The notes under the pieces were generated by a model that worked only from the letters and a program-made list of their open reading frames with translations, did not search any database and was not told the DNA's origin. Below, in pieces: positions 7,000 to 13,192 of a stretch of DNA of 64,000 bases (within the stretch, counting starts at the first letter, position 1; each line of letters begins with the position of its first letter). A program made the translations under genes and the position numbers. This DNA is from Massilia endophytica. GTDB taxonomy: Bacteria > Pseudomonadota > Gammaproteobacteria > Burkholderiales > Burkholderiaceae_D. Location: the NCBI RefSeq assembly GCF_021165955.1, contig NZ_CP088952.1, forward strand, positions 4,650,001 to 4,714,000, written 5' to 3'.

Positions 7000-8010
7000 T
7001 CAGGCGGCAAATTCGGCGCGGAAGCTGGCGGGCGTCTGCCCGGCGGCCTTCTTGAAGGCGGCAAAGAAGGTGGAACTGGAGTTGAAACCGCAGCGTTCCG
7101 CGACGATCTCCAGATTCAGCTGCGGCTCCTCCGTCAGCAGCCGCTTTGCGTCGGCGATGCGGAATTCGTTGACGTAGGCATTGAAACTCTTGCCCAGCCT
7201 GTCGTTCAGTACCTGCGACAGGTGCGCCTGGGTGGCCCCTGCTTTTTTCGCAAGCTGGGCCAGCGTCAGGTTCGGATTCAGGTGCAGTTTCTGCCCGACC
7301 ATGAGCTGCTCCAGCGACGCCGCCAGGGCCAGCGCATCCTCGTTCGCCAGCTTGCTGTTCCGATACTTCTCCTGTGCGCCGGATTCCCGCCGCAGCAGGA
7401 ACACCATCACGCCGACATGAAGCGAGAAGGTGAAGGACAGCGCGCCCACTATATAAGAAGTGAACGGTGTGCTCACATAGGCAGCTAGGATGAGGAAGCT
7501 GCCGCCATAAACGCTGAGCAGGAGCAGATTTCCTGCCGAGCTGCGGCGCCGCGCCTCGAACAGTTCGTGGCGCGCCTTCCAGAGCGCCCAGCCTGCCGCC
7601 GCCAGGTAGCAGAACCAGTAAAGATGGATGCCGTACCAGATCTGGAAAGGCGAATACCTGTAGAAGAAACCAAGGCCGATGATCAGGCAAGACAAGCCGA
7701 GATGCCAGCGCCATTCGCCGCCTGAAGTCCGCTGCGCAAGCCGGTCGAGCGAATAGCGGACGTAGAGCCAGGTCAGGGGACCGATCAGCAGGCATGCGGA
7801 CAGCCCCAGCTGGCGGTAAGCGAGCGGAAGCTCAGGGTTAAAGAAGAGGAAAGTCGACTTGGCCGTGCGCACCCCCACGGCAACCAGCAAGGCGCCGAGC
7901 ATGCAGTCGGCCAGGCTGCGCGGCCGCCGCGTGAAAAAATACACGGCCAGCAGAATGCCGTTGATGGCGCCCAGGGCGCTGAACAGGAACAGTATTTGGC
8001 GGGCGATCAT
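7000..8010 (-). CDS. Membrane-anchored AraC family regulator
   Basis: A 336-residue protein. The N-terminal 215 residues hold about seven hydrophobic segments (beginning ILFLFSALGAINGILLAVYF), and the C-terminal 100 residues are an AraC DNA-binding domain: LTLAQLAKKAGATQAHLSQVLND, then LEIVAERCGFNSSSTFFAAFK and ending SFRAEF. It therefore binds DNA while tethered in the inner membrane, sensing an envelope or lipophilic signal that I cannot name. It precedes the NTF2/DJ-1 fusion gene with about 110 bases between, and the CGATTCCG palindrome lies in that gap, so regulation of the fusion gene is likely. It diverges from the toxin-like gene at 8159. Confidence 0.88.
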   Translation of the reverse strand: MIARQILFLFSALGAINGILLAVYFFTRRPRSLADCMLGALLVAVGVRTAKSTFLFFNPELPLAYRQLGLSACLLIGPLTWLYVRYSLDRLAQRTSGGEWRWHLGLSCLIIGLGFFYRYSPFQIWYGIHLYWFCYLAAAGWALWKARHELFEARRRSSAGNLLLLSVYGGSFLILAAYVSTPFTSYIVGALSFTFSLHVGVMVFLLRRESGAQEKYRNSKLANEDALALAASLEQLMVGQKLHLNPNLTLAQLAKKAGATQAHLSQVLNDRLGKSFNAYVNEFRIADAKRLLTEEPQLNLEIVAERCGFNSSSTFFAAFKKAAGQTPASFRAEFAA

Positions 8011-8158
8011 GTCGGATGAGGTCCTGATGCGTCATGCCCAGTATATGACAGCCGGGCGGCCGTGATAAAGCGCGTATTTTCGTGTTCTTTCCAGATGGTA
8101 TCCTGTACGCGCCGCCGTCCAGCATTGGTTTCCCTGCCATTCCCAGGAGTCGACTGCC

Positions 8159-9202
8159 GTGAAAACGCACCTGCCTGCCAAAGGCGAACCGAAAACGACC
8201 GTACCACCCCATCCGGCCGCGCAGTTGCAGAAAGCACCGGAGGGCGCCGACAGGCGCCCGGCAGCAGTGGTTCAAAGGCAGCTTCGCGACATCGCCAACG
8301 GCAGCAGGAGGGCGAGCCAGCTGGGCGCCATGTCGGCGTTGGTGAACCATGGGTCCGCTCCCATGCAGGGAGCAGGCGTGGCGCAGCTCCAGGGCAAGGG
8401 AGAACGGGCCCTTCAATACGGCATGCTCGGTGCGACGATGGGATCGCGTGCAGGCGTTTACGGCGCGCTGGCCGGGGGCGCGATTGGCGCGGCCTACGGA
8501 TACCTCTCCGGCACCTCGGCGCCGCCCACTTTCTCCAATCATCACAAGGACCAGTACCAGAGCGAACTTTCCGTCTACGAGGGATGGCGCTCCCGGCTTC
8601 CCGATGGCCTGAGCGCCTACCAGAGCGGCGCTTTCTACCGCTACAGCTCCTCCACGGCGGCGGTAATACACAGCATGCTGTGCGAGGGAAAGCTGATGTA
8701 CACCTATGACACGGAAGACCAGCTGAAGGTATCGGGAAACCACGGGAACATCAAGCATGCGCTCCTGGCAGGCGGCCAGGATGTGTACGCTGCGGGCACG
8801 GTCGACCTGGATCATCCGGAGAAAAACAGGCTGGTCACGGCGATCGACGCGGCCAAGATGCGCGTCGAAAACGAAGGCAACATGATAGGCCTGCGGGACG
8901 AATTGCAACGCGAGCAGTTCCAGGCCGAGGTGCAGAAAGCGCAAGGCATCCTGCTGTCGATGGGCTTCCGTCCCGATGTGGGCCTGGATGACCTGGTTGG
9001 CCGCTATAACAACCTCGCGGTGCGCAAGGCCGACGCCCACCTGGAAGTCACGGAGGACAGCGGGCACTACTCCCCAAGCTACGATTCGGGGCACAAGGCG
9101 GTGGAGGCGTGGCGCAATGCGGGATACAAGAAGATCAGCTGGAAACCACGCTGGACAAAAAGGAAATGGATGGGGTCCGTGGTACAGGATGTGAACGAGT
9201 AG
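8159..9202 (+). CDS. Orphan toxin-like cargo protein with RPxAVxQRxL leader
   Basis: A 347-residue protein starting at GTG with AGGAG nine bases upstream. Residues 1-80 are disordered and rich in Ala, Gln and Pro; residues 33-65 (RPAAVVQRQLRDIANGSRR, then QLGAMSALVNHG) resemble the leader found on DUF4157-linked, contractile-injection or polymorphic-toxin cargo proteins. Residues 86-118 are a glycine-zipper-like hydrophobic stretch (GATMGSRAGVYGALAGGAIG) that could enter or cross a membrane. Residues 125-347 form a separate domain with YRYSSSTAAVIHSML, NHGNIKHALLAGGQDVYAAG and VTEDSGHYSPSY; conserved-looking His, Asp and Ser residues suggest an enzyme, but I do not recognise the fold with certainty. 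No signal peptide, injection-system structural gene or obvious immunity gene is adjacent. Confidence 0.6.
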   Translation: MKTHLPAKGEPKTTVPPHPAAQLQKAPEGADRRPAAVVQRQLRDIANGSRRASQLGAMSALVNHGSAPMQGAGVAQLQGKGERALQYGMLGATMGSRAGVYGALAGGAIGAAYGYLSGTSAPPTFSNHHKDQYQSELSVYEGWRSRLPDGLSAYQSGAFYRYSSSTAAVIHSMLCEGKLMYTYDTEDQLKVSGNHGNIKHALLAGGQDVYAAGTVDLDHPEKNRLVTAIDAAKMRVENEGNMIGLRDELQREQFQAEVQKAQGILLSMGFRPDVGLDDLVGRYNNLAVRKADAHLEVTEDSGHYSPSYDSGHKAVEAWRNAGYKKISWKPRWTKRKWMGSVVQDVNE

Positions 9203-9206
9203 CGGT

Positions 9207-10025
9207 TTACTTCAAGCTTCGGCAGAATTGCGCCGTGGCCTCGTCCACGGGAAAACAGCACTCTATGTGGAGTTCCTCGAGCGTGACGTCGCGCGGCGTG
9301 CCAAAGGTGGTGATGGTCGAGAAGAAGGTCAGCACCACGTCGCCGCGCTTCAGCACGGTGGTCAGCAGCGGCATGGTCACGGTGGAGAGGTCGCGGGTCC
9401 GCCAGCTGGCCGGGACGCCGGGATAGGCCAGGGCCTCCTCCAGCAGCGCCCGCGCGACTGTGTCGCCAGGCGTCCTCGCAACATGATTGTGCAGGTGCCG
9501 TATCAGGGTGCCCGCCACTTCCTCCCAGTTCGCGAAGGCAGCACGGAAGTCGTCCGGGTCGAAGAGCTGGCGCACCATGTTCGTGTGCTTGCTGGGCCGC
9601 CCGTCCATCATGAAGTTCCCCACACGCTGCGCTCCTTCGTTCGCGGCCAGCACGTCCCAGTGGTGGTTCAGCAGGAAGGCGGGAAAAGGGTCCTGGTGGC
9701 CCAGGATGCAGGCGATGGCGTGGTTCATTTGGGCCAGCTCGGGCCGGGCCAGCGCCGTTTCAGGATAGGTCGGCGCAAAACCCGCCGCCGTCAGCAGCGC
9801 GTTGCGCTCCCGCAGGGACATGTCCAGGGAATCCGCCAGGCGCGCCAGCATCTCGCGGCTGGGCTGGGCCTTGCCATTTTCGATGTAGCTCAGGTGGCGG
9901 GTCGAGAGTCCCGCATCGAGTGCGAGTTCGAGCTGGCTCAGGCGCCGCGCGGAACGCCACTCGCGCAGCAGCACGCCAACCGGTGCCGGGGAAGAGTCGG
10001 AATTGGCGGCGGCGCTCATGGTCAT
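9207..10025 (-). CDS. XRE-family regulator with MmyB ligand-binding domain
   Basis: A 272-residue regulator. Residues 14-75 are a Cro/CI-type helix-turn-helix (LSQLELALDAGLSTRHLSYIENGKAQPSREML). The remaining 190 residues match the MmyB-like PAS-type domain (NHHWDVLAANEGAQRV, PGDTVARALLEEALAYPGVP, VVLTFFSTITTFGTPRDVTLEELHIECCFP), which in structural work binds fatty-acid-like ligands. It diverges from a Tat-exported hydrolase gene; two copies of TTACCT-N3-AGGTAA fill the space between the two starts. Autoregulation plus control of the hydrolase is the obvious model. MTM gives two possible starts six bases apart. Confidence 0.92.
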   Translation of the reverse strand: MTMSAAANSDSSPAPVGVLLREWRSARRLSQLELALDAGLSTRHLSYIENGKAQPSREMLARLADSLDMSLRERNALLTAAGFAPTYPETALARPELAQMNHAIACILGHQDPFPAFLLNHHWDVLAANEGAQRVGNFMMDGRPSKHTNMVRQLFDPDDFRAAFANWEEVAGTLIRHLHNHVARTPGDTVARALLEEALAYPGVPASWRTRDLSTVTMPLLTTVLKRGDVVLTFFSTITTFGTPRDVTLEELHIECCFPVDEATAQFCRSLK

Positions 10026-10055
10026 TTGCCCATACTACCAGAGGCCGGTTTGAGC

Positions 10056-10078
10056 GCCATTACCTCGGAGGTAATGGC
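10056..10078. promoter_or_regulatory. Operator 1 of the MmyB-type regulator (23-base palindrome)
   Basis: A perfect palindrome with 11-base arms (GCCATTACCTC and its reverse complement) around a single central G at 10067. Its core, TTACCT-CGG-AGGTAA at 10060-10074, is repeated as operator 2 with the same spacing. It lies 31 bases upstream of the regulator start and 77 bases upstream of the divergent hydrolase start. Confidence 0.75.
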
Positions 10079-10082
10079 CCCT

Positions 10083-10097
10083 TTACCTTCCAGGTAA
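10083..10097. promoter_or_regulatory. Operator 2 of the MmyB-type regulator
   Basis: TTACCT-TCC-AGGTAA, the same half-sites and three-base spacer as in operator 1, with centres 23 bases apart (10067 and 10090), close to two helical turns. Two dimers could bind side by side. Repetition of the same 15-base motif in one short divergent intergenic region is strong evidence for a real operator. Confidence 0.75.
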
Positions 10098-10154
10098 TTG
10101 AATCCGGACCTGGTAGCCGCCGATACTGGCATCTCCCGACAACAAGGAGCAGAC

Positions 10155-11105
10155 ATGTATCGCAGAGACTTTCTGAAGACGGCTGGCGGCGTACTAAGCG
10201 CAGCTTTAATGGTCAACGTGGCGGGCGCCGCGGTGCGCTCCCTGAGCGCCGCGGACTATCATGCCACCCGCCGGTTCGCGGATACGGGTTTCGGCCGCAT
10301 TGCGTATGTCGAAAGGGGAAGCGGCGATGCGGCGCTCTTCCTGCATGGTTTCCCCCTCAGCAGCTTCCAATGGCGCGGCGTCCTGGAGCGGCTTGCGCCG
10401 CACCGGCGCTGCATCGCTCCCGACTTCATGGCGGCCGGCTTTACCGAGGTCGCGGAAGGCCAGAGCGTGATCCCGCGCGCGCAGGCGGCCATGCTGATCG
10501 CATTGCTGGACAAGCTGGGCATCGCCAAGGCCGACATTGTGGCGAACGACAGCGGCGGCGCGGTTGCCCAGCTGCTGCTTGTGCACTACCCCGAGCGCGT
10601 GCGTTCGGTCATCCTCACCAATTGCGACAGCGAGATCAACTGCCCTCCGCAAGCCATGCAGGTGGTGTTCACCCTGGCCCGCCGCGGCGCGTTCGCGGAC
10701 GAAATGCTGGCGCCCTGCGTGGCCGACAAGAACAAGGCCCGGCAGCCGGACAATCTGGGAGGCGCCTGCTACGCCAATCCTGCCAACCTCACCGACGAGG
10801 TGATCGATTATCACCTTGGCCAGCTGGTGAGCACCCCGAGCCGCAAGGCCCTGGTCAACGCCTACGCGCTGGGACTGGAGCCCAATATTCTCCACGGCGT
10901 GGGACCGGCGCTGAAGAAGAGCCGCATTCCCGTGCGCATCCTGTGGGGCATGTCGGATACGGTATTCGCCCCGTCCGATGCGGACTTCCTCGACCGTGCC
11001 TTCGGTAACTCGAAGGGCGTGCTGCGCCTGCCGGAGAGCAAACTGTTCTGGCCTGAAGAGCGCCCCGACCTTATCGCCTCCGAGGCGCTGAAGCTTTGGG
11101 GTTGA
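10155..11105 (+). CDS. Tat-exported alpha/beta hydrolase (haloalkane dehalogenase/epoxide hydrolase-like)
   Basis: A 316-residue protein starting at 10155 with AAGGAG six bases upstream. The N-terminus MYRRDFLKTAGGVLSAAL is a twin-arginine signal, so it is exported folded. The alpha/beta fold shows HGFPLSS for the oxyanion region, ANDSGGAVAQ at the nucleophile elbow, where D132 occupies the position used as nucleophile by epoxide hydrolases and dehalogenases, and D268 in LWGMSDTVF. The usual catalytic histidine near the C-terminus is not evident: the segment reads ESKLFWPEERP where HF or HxxxxE is expected. It may use another residue or not be a classical hydrolase. It is divergent from, and probably repressed by, the MmyB-type regulator. 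Confidence 0.8.
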   Translation: MYRRDFLKTAGGVLSAALMVNVAGAAVRSLSAADYHATRRFADTGFGRIAYVERGSGDAALFLHGFPLSSFQWRGVLERLAPHRRCIAPDFMAAGFTEVAEGQSVIPRAQAAMLIALLDKLGIAKADIVANDSGGAVAQLLLVHYPERVRSVILTNCDSEINCPPQAMQVVFTLARRGAFADEMLAPCVADKNKARQPDNLGGACYANPANLTDEVIDYHLGQLVSTPSRKALVNAYALGLEPNILHGVGPALKKSRIPVRILWGMSDTVFAPSDADFLDRAFGNSKGVLRLPESKLFWPEERPDLIASEALKLWG

Positions 11106-11166
11106 GCTGCGCTCCTGACTCGGAAATCCTGAATAGTGTGTTCAGTTCAGGTATCAAAAAAATCGC

Positions 11167-11195
11167 TTGCAAGTAGATCGCGTGCTATGTATATT
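11167..11195 (+). promoter_or_regulatory. Promoter of ohr
   Basis: TTGCAA at 11167-11172 and TATATT at 11190-11195, separated by exactly 17 bases, giving a near-consensus housekeeping promoter. Transcription would begin near 11202, leaving a leader of about 77 bases before ohr. The surrounding sequence is AT-rich, as is usual for OhrR-controlled promoters, but I see no clear OhrR palindrome, and no ohrR gene is in the window. Confidence 0.7.
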
Positions 11196-11201
11196 GTCGA
11201 C

Positions 11202-11240
11202 ATGGACGAAGCGCACAGCGCCAAGCCGGTTAATAAGTAG
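11202..11240 (+). other. Twelve-codon upstream reading frame in the ohr leader
   Basis: ATG at 11202 opens a frame encoding MDEAHSAKPVNK and a TAG stop. The ATG coincides with the predicted transcription start, so it could only be read as a leaderless message. There is no ribosome site. It may be chance; it is listed because its position is unusual. Confidence 0.2.
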
Positions 11241-11278
11241 CACACGATCCAATAGCCAACTATACGAAAGGATTCATC

Positions 11279-11704
11279 ATGTCGATCAAACAAGTTCTGT
11301 ACCGTGCCAACGCAACTTCCACCGGCGGCCGCGAAGGCCGTTCCGTCAGCAGCGACGGCGTACTGGATGTGAAGCTGACCACGCCGAAAGAATTGGGCGG
11401 CAACGGCGCCGTGGGCACCAATCCAGAGCAGCTGTTTGCAGCCGGTTATTCCGCCTGCTTCATCGGCGCCATGAAGTTTGTCGGCGGCCGCGACAAGATC
11501 GCCGTGCCTGCTGACGCCTCCATCGATGCCACCGTCGGCATCGGCGCTATCGAAACCGGCTTCGGCATCGAAGTGGAACTGAAGATTTCGCTGCCTGGCC
11601 TGGACCGTGCGACCGCCGAAAAGCTGGTTGCCGCCGCCCACATCGTCTGCCCCTATTCGAACGCCACCCGCGGCAATATCGACGTAACCCTGACCATCGT
11701 ATAA
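11279..11704 (+). CDS. ohr: Organic hydroperoxide resistance protein (OsmC/Ohr family)
   Basis: A 141-residue thiol peroxidase that reduces organic hydroperoxides using lipoyl or dihydrolipoamide-linked reductants in the cytoplasm. The two catalytic cysteines are C60 (AGYSACFIGAMK) and C124 (HIVCPYSNATRGN), both in the Ohr-specific contexts. Length and start fit the family exactly, and the ribosome site is GAAAGGA. A strong promoter lies upstream, followed by a 77-base leader. A GC-rich hairpin at 11715-11740 separates it from the DUF4148 gene. Confidence 0.97.
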   Translation: MSIKQVLYRANATSTGGREGRSVSSDGVLDVKLTTPKELGGNGAVGTNPEQLFAAGYSACFIGAMKFVGGRDKIAVPADASIDATVGIGAIETGFGIEVELKISLPGLDRATAEKLVAAAHIVCPYSNATRGNIDVTLTIV

Positions 11705-11714
11705 ACAGACCCTT

Positions 11715-11740
11715 GCCGGTGCGGCCTAACGCCGCCCGGC
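11715..11740 (+). other. Hairpin between ohr and the DUF4148 gene
   Basis: GCCGG-T-GCGGC, loop CTAAC, then GCCGC-CCGGC: a ten-pair stem with one bulged T just after the ohr stop. There is no U run, so it is more likely an mRNA-stabilising or attenuating hairpin than a full terminator. Confidence 0.45.
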
Positions 11741-11760
11741 CCAGCTGAAGGAGAGAGATC

Positions 11761-12078
11761 ATGAAAGCATCCACCTTGTTCGCCGCCGCTGCCTTCGCCT
11801 TGAGCACCGGCGCCTTTGCCCAGGCTCCGTCCCCGGTCAAAGCCCCCGTCAACACCACCAGCGGTGAAGCCTATCAGGGCGACATCAGCTTCCAGTCTTC
11901 GCGTACCCGCGCCGAGGTGAAGGCGGAACTGGCCGCCGCGCAGCGCTCCGGCCAGGTAGACGCCGGCGAAAGCTATCCCTCCGCACCCATCGCCAGCGGT
12001 CCGGCCAAGACCCGCGCCCAGGTGCAGGCCGAGTTCGAGCAGGCCAAGGCGCAGGGCCTGATCCGCCACGAAGACTGA
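11761..12078 (+). CDS. DUF4148 exported small protein
   Basis: A 105-residue protein with a signal peptide (MKASTLFAAAAFALSTGAFAQ, cleavage after AFA). The mature part carries two copies of the DUF4148 pattern, TRAEVKAELAAAQRSGQ and TRAQVQAEFEQAKAQGL. The family is common and usually multicopy in Burkholderiales, is periplasmic or envelope-associated, and has no known function. GGAGAGAG precedes the start. Linkage to ohr may reflect stress-related expression, but the hairpin between them leaves cotranscription uncertain. Confidence 0.88.
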   Translation: MKASTLFAAAAFALSTGAFAQAPSPVKAPVNTTSGEAYQGDISFQSSRTRAEVKAELAAAQRSGQVDAGESYPSAPIASGPAKTRAQVQAEFEQAKAQGLIRHED

Positions 12079-12119
12079 GCTGGCTTACAATGAGCGCCCC
12101 GACTGAATATGAGGCGCTC

Positions 12120-12572
12120 ATGATTGAATGGCAGTGGCAGGATTTTGGCGGCATTCCAGGCAAGGACCTGTATGAAGTGCTGCGCCAGCGGCAGCAGGTC
12201 TTTGTGCTGGAGCAGAAATGCCTGTATCCCGACATCGACGGCTACGATCTCGATGCGCACCACCTGATGGCCTGGCGAACGGTGGACGGACAGCGCCAGC
12301 TGGCGGCCTATCTGCGCTGCCTGGCGCCGGGAGCGAAGTATGCCGAGATGTCCCTGGGCCGCGTACTGACCACGGAAGCGGCGCGGGGCAGCGGCATTGG
12401 GAGGCAGCTGATCGCCGAAGGCATCCGCCGTGCCGAGGCGCTGCATCCCGGCCACCGCTTCCGCATCGGGGCGCAGCAGTATCTTGAAAAGTTTTATGCC
12501 AGTTTCGGCTTCCGCACGGTGAGCGATCCCTACGACGAGGACGGGATCATGCACATCGATATGGTGCGATAA
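12120..12572 (+). CDS. ElaA-type GNAT N-acetyltransferase
   Basis: A 150-residue cytoplasmic acetyltransferase. It begins IEWQWQDFGGIPGKDLYEVL and includes RQQVFVLEQKCLYPDIDGYDLDA, the typical ElaA opening, followed by the acetyl-CoA loop RVLTTEAARGSGIGRQLI (R/Q-x-x-G-x-G/A) and a C-terminal MHIDM. Substrate is unknown. The start at 12120 has GAGG five bases upstream; an in-frame ATG at 12090 would lengthen it by ten residues. The stop codon runs into a perfect terminator shared with the convergent FKBP gene. Confidence 0.88.
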   Translation: MIEWQWQDFGGIPGKDLYEVLRQRQQVFVLEQKCLYPDIDGYDLDAHHLMAWRTVDGQRQLAAYLRCLAPGAKYAEMSLGRVLTTEAARGSGIGRQLIAEGIRRAEALHPGHRFRIGAQQYLEKFYASFGFRTVSDPYDEDGIMHIDMVR

Positions 12573-12598
12573 AAAAGCGGCCCGCAGGCCGCTTTTTT
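12571..12598. terminator. Bidirectional intrinsic terminator
   Basis: AAAAAAGCGGCC, loop CGCA, GGCCGCTTTTTT: a perfect 12-pair stem with a T run at the 3' end on both strands. It ends the ElaA gene from the left and the FKBP lipoprotein gene from the right. Confidence 0.95.
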
Positions 12599-12615
12599 CA
12601 TGCTCCGTGTAGCGC

Positions 12616-13080
12616 CTAGCGGCTCAGGGAGATCAGTTCCACTTCGAAGACCAGCGCCGAATTGGCAGGAATGACCACCTTGCCGGTTGCATCGGTCTTC
12701 TGCTGCGCGCCATAGGCCATTGCCGCAGGGATGACCAGGGTGCGCTTGCCGCCCGGTTTCATGCCCAGGATGCCCTGGTCCCAGCCGGGGATCACGCTGC
12801 CGCGGCCAATGGTGAAGCTGAAGGGATTGCCGGTACGGCTGGTTTCGAACTGGTCGCCCTTGTTGCCGGTGGCGGTCGCGGAGTACACCCAGCCGGTGTA
12901 ATGCACGGTCAGCAGATCGCCGTTGCTGGCTTCCAGGCCGCTGCCCACCACGGTGTCGGTCTTGGTGAAGGCCGGTTGCGCCGGAGTGTTGTCCGCAGGT
13001 TTGTCGTCGCCGCCGCCGCCGCAGGCGGTCAGGGTCAGGGCGCAGGCCAGGGCAGCAATAATTTGGAACATCGATTTCAT
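12616..13080 (-). CDS. FKBP-type peptidyl-prolyl isomerase lipoprotein
   Basis: A 154-residue lipoprotein. The start at 13080 gives a lipoprotein signal MKSMFQIIAALACALTLTAC with the lipobox LTAC, then a Gly/Asp linker. The FKBP domain follows: VHYTGWVYS, QFETSRTGNPFSFTIG, VIPGWDQGILGMKPGGKRTL and IPAALV-type end IPANSALVFEVELI. It accelerates proline isomerisation in envelope proteins. An upstream in-frame start at 13170 would bury the signal peptide and is unlikely. It faces the ElaA gene across a shared terminator. Confidence 0.92.
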   Translation of the reverse strand: MKSMFQIIAALACALTLTACGGGGDDKPADNTPAQPAFTKTDTVVGSGLEASNGDLLTVHYTGWVYSATATGNKGDQFETSRTGNPFSFTIGRGSVIPGWDQGILGMKPGGKRTLVIPAAMAYGAQQKTDATGKVVIPANSALVFEVELISLSR

Positions 13081-13192
13081 GTGATCTTGCCTCAATTGAT
13101 TGAACGGTCCCGGCGCCGGGCGCCGAACAAACCGGGAGTGTATCAGACTGCTGCTGGCTGCCGCCAGCAATCACAATCCGTTACAAAGTTTT

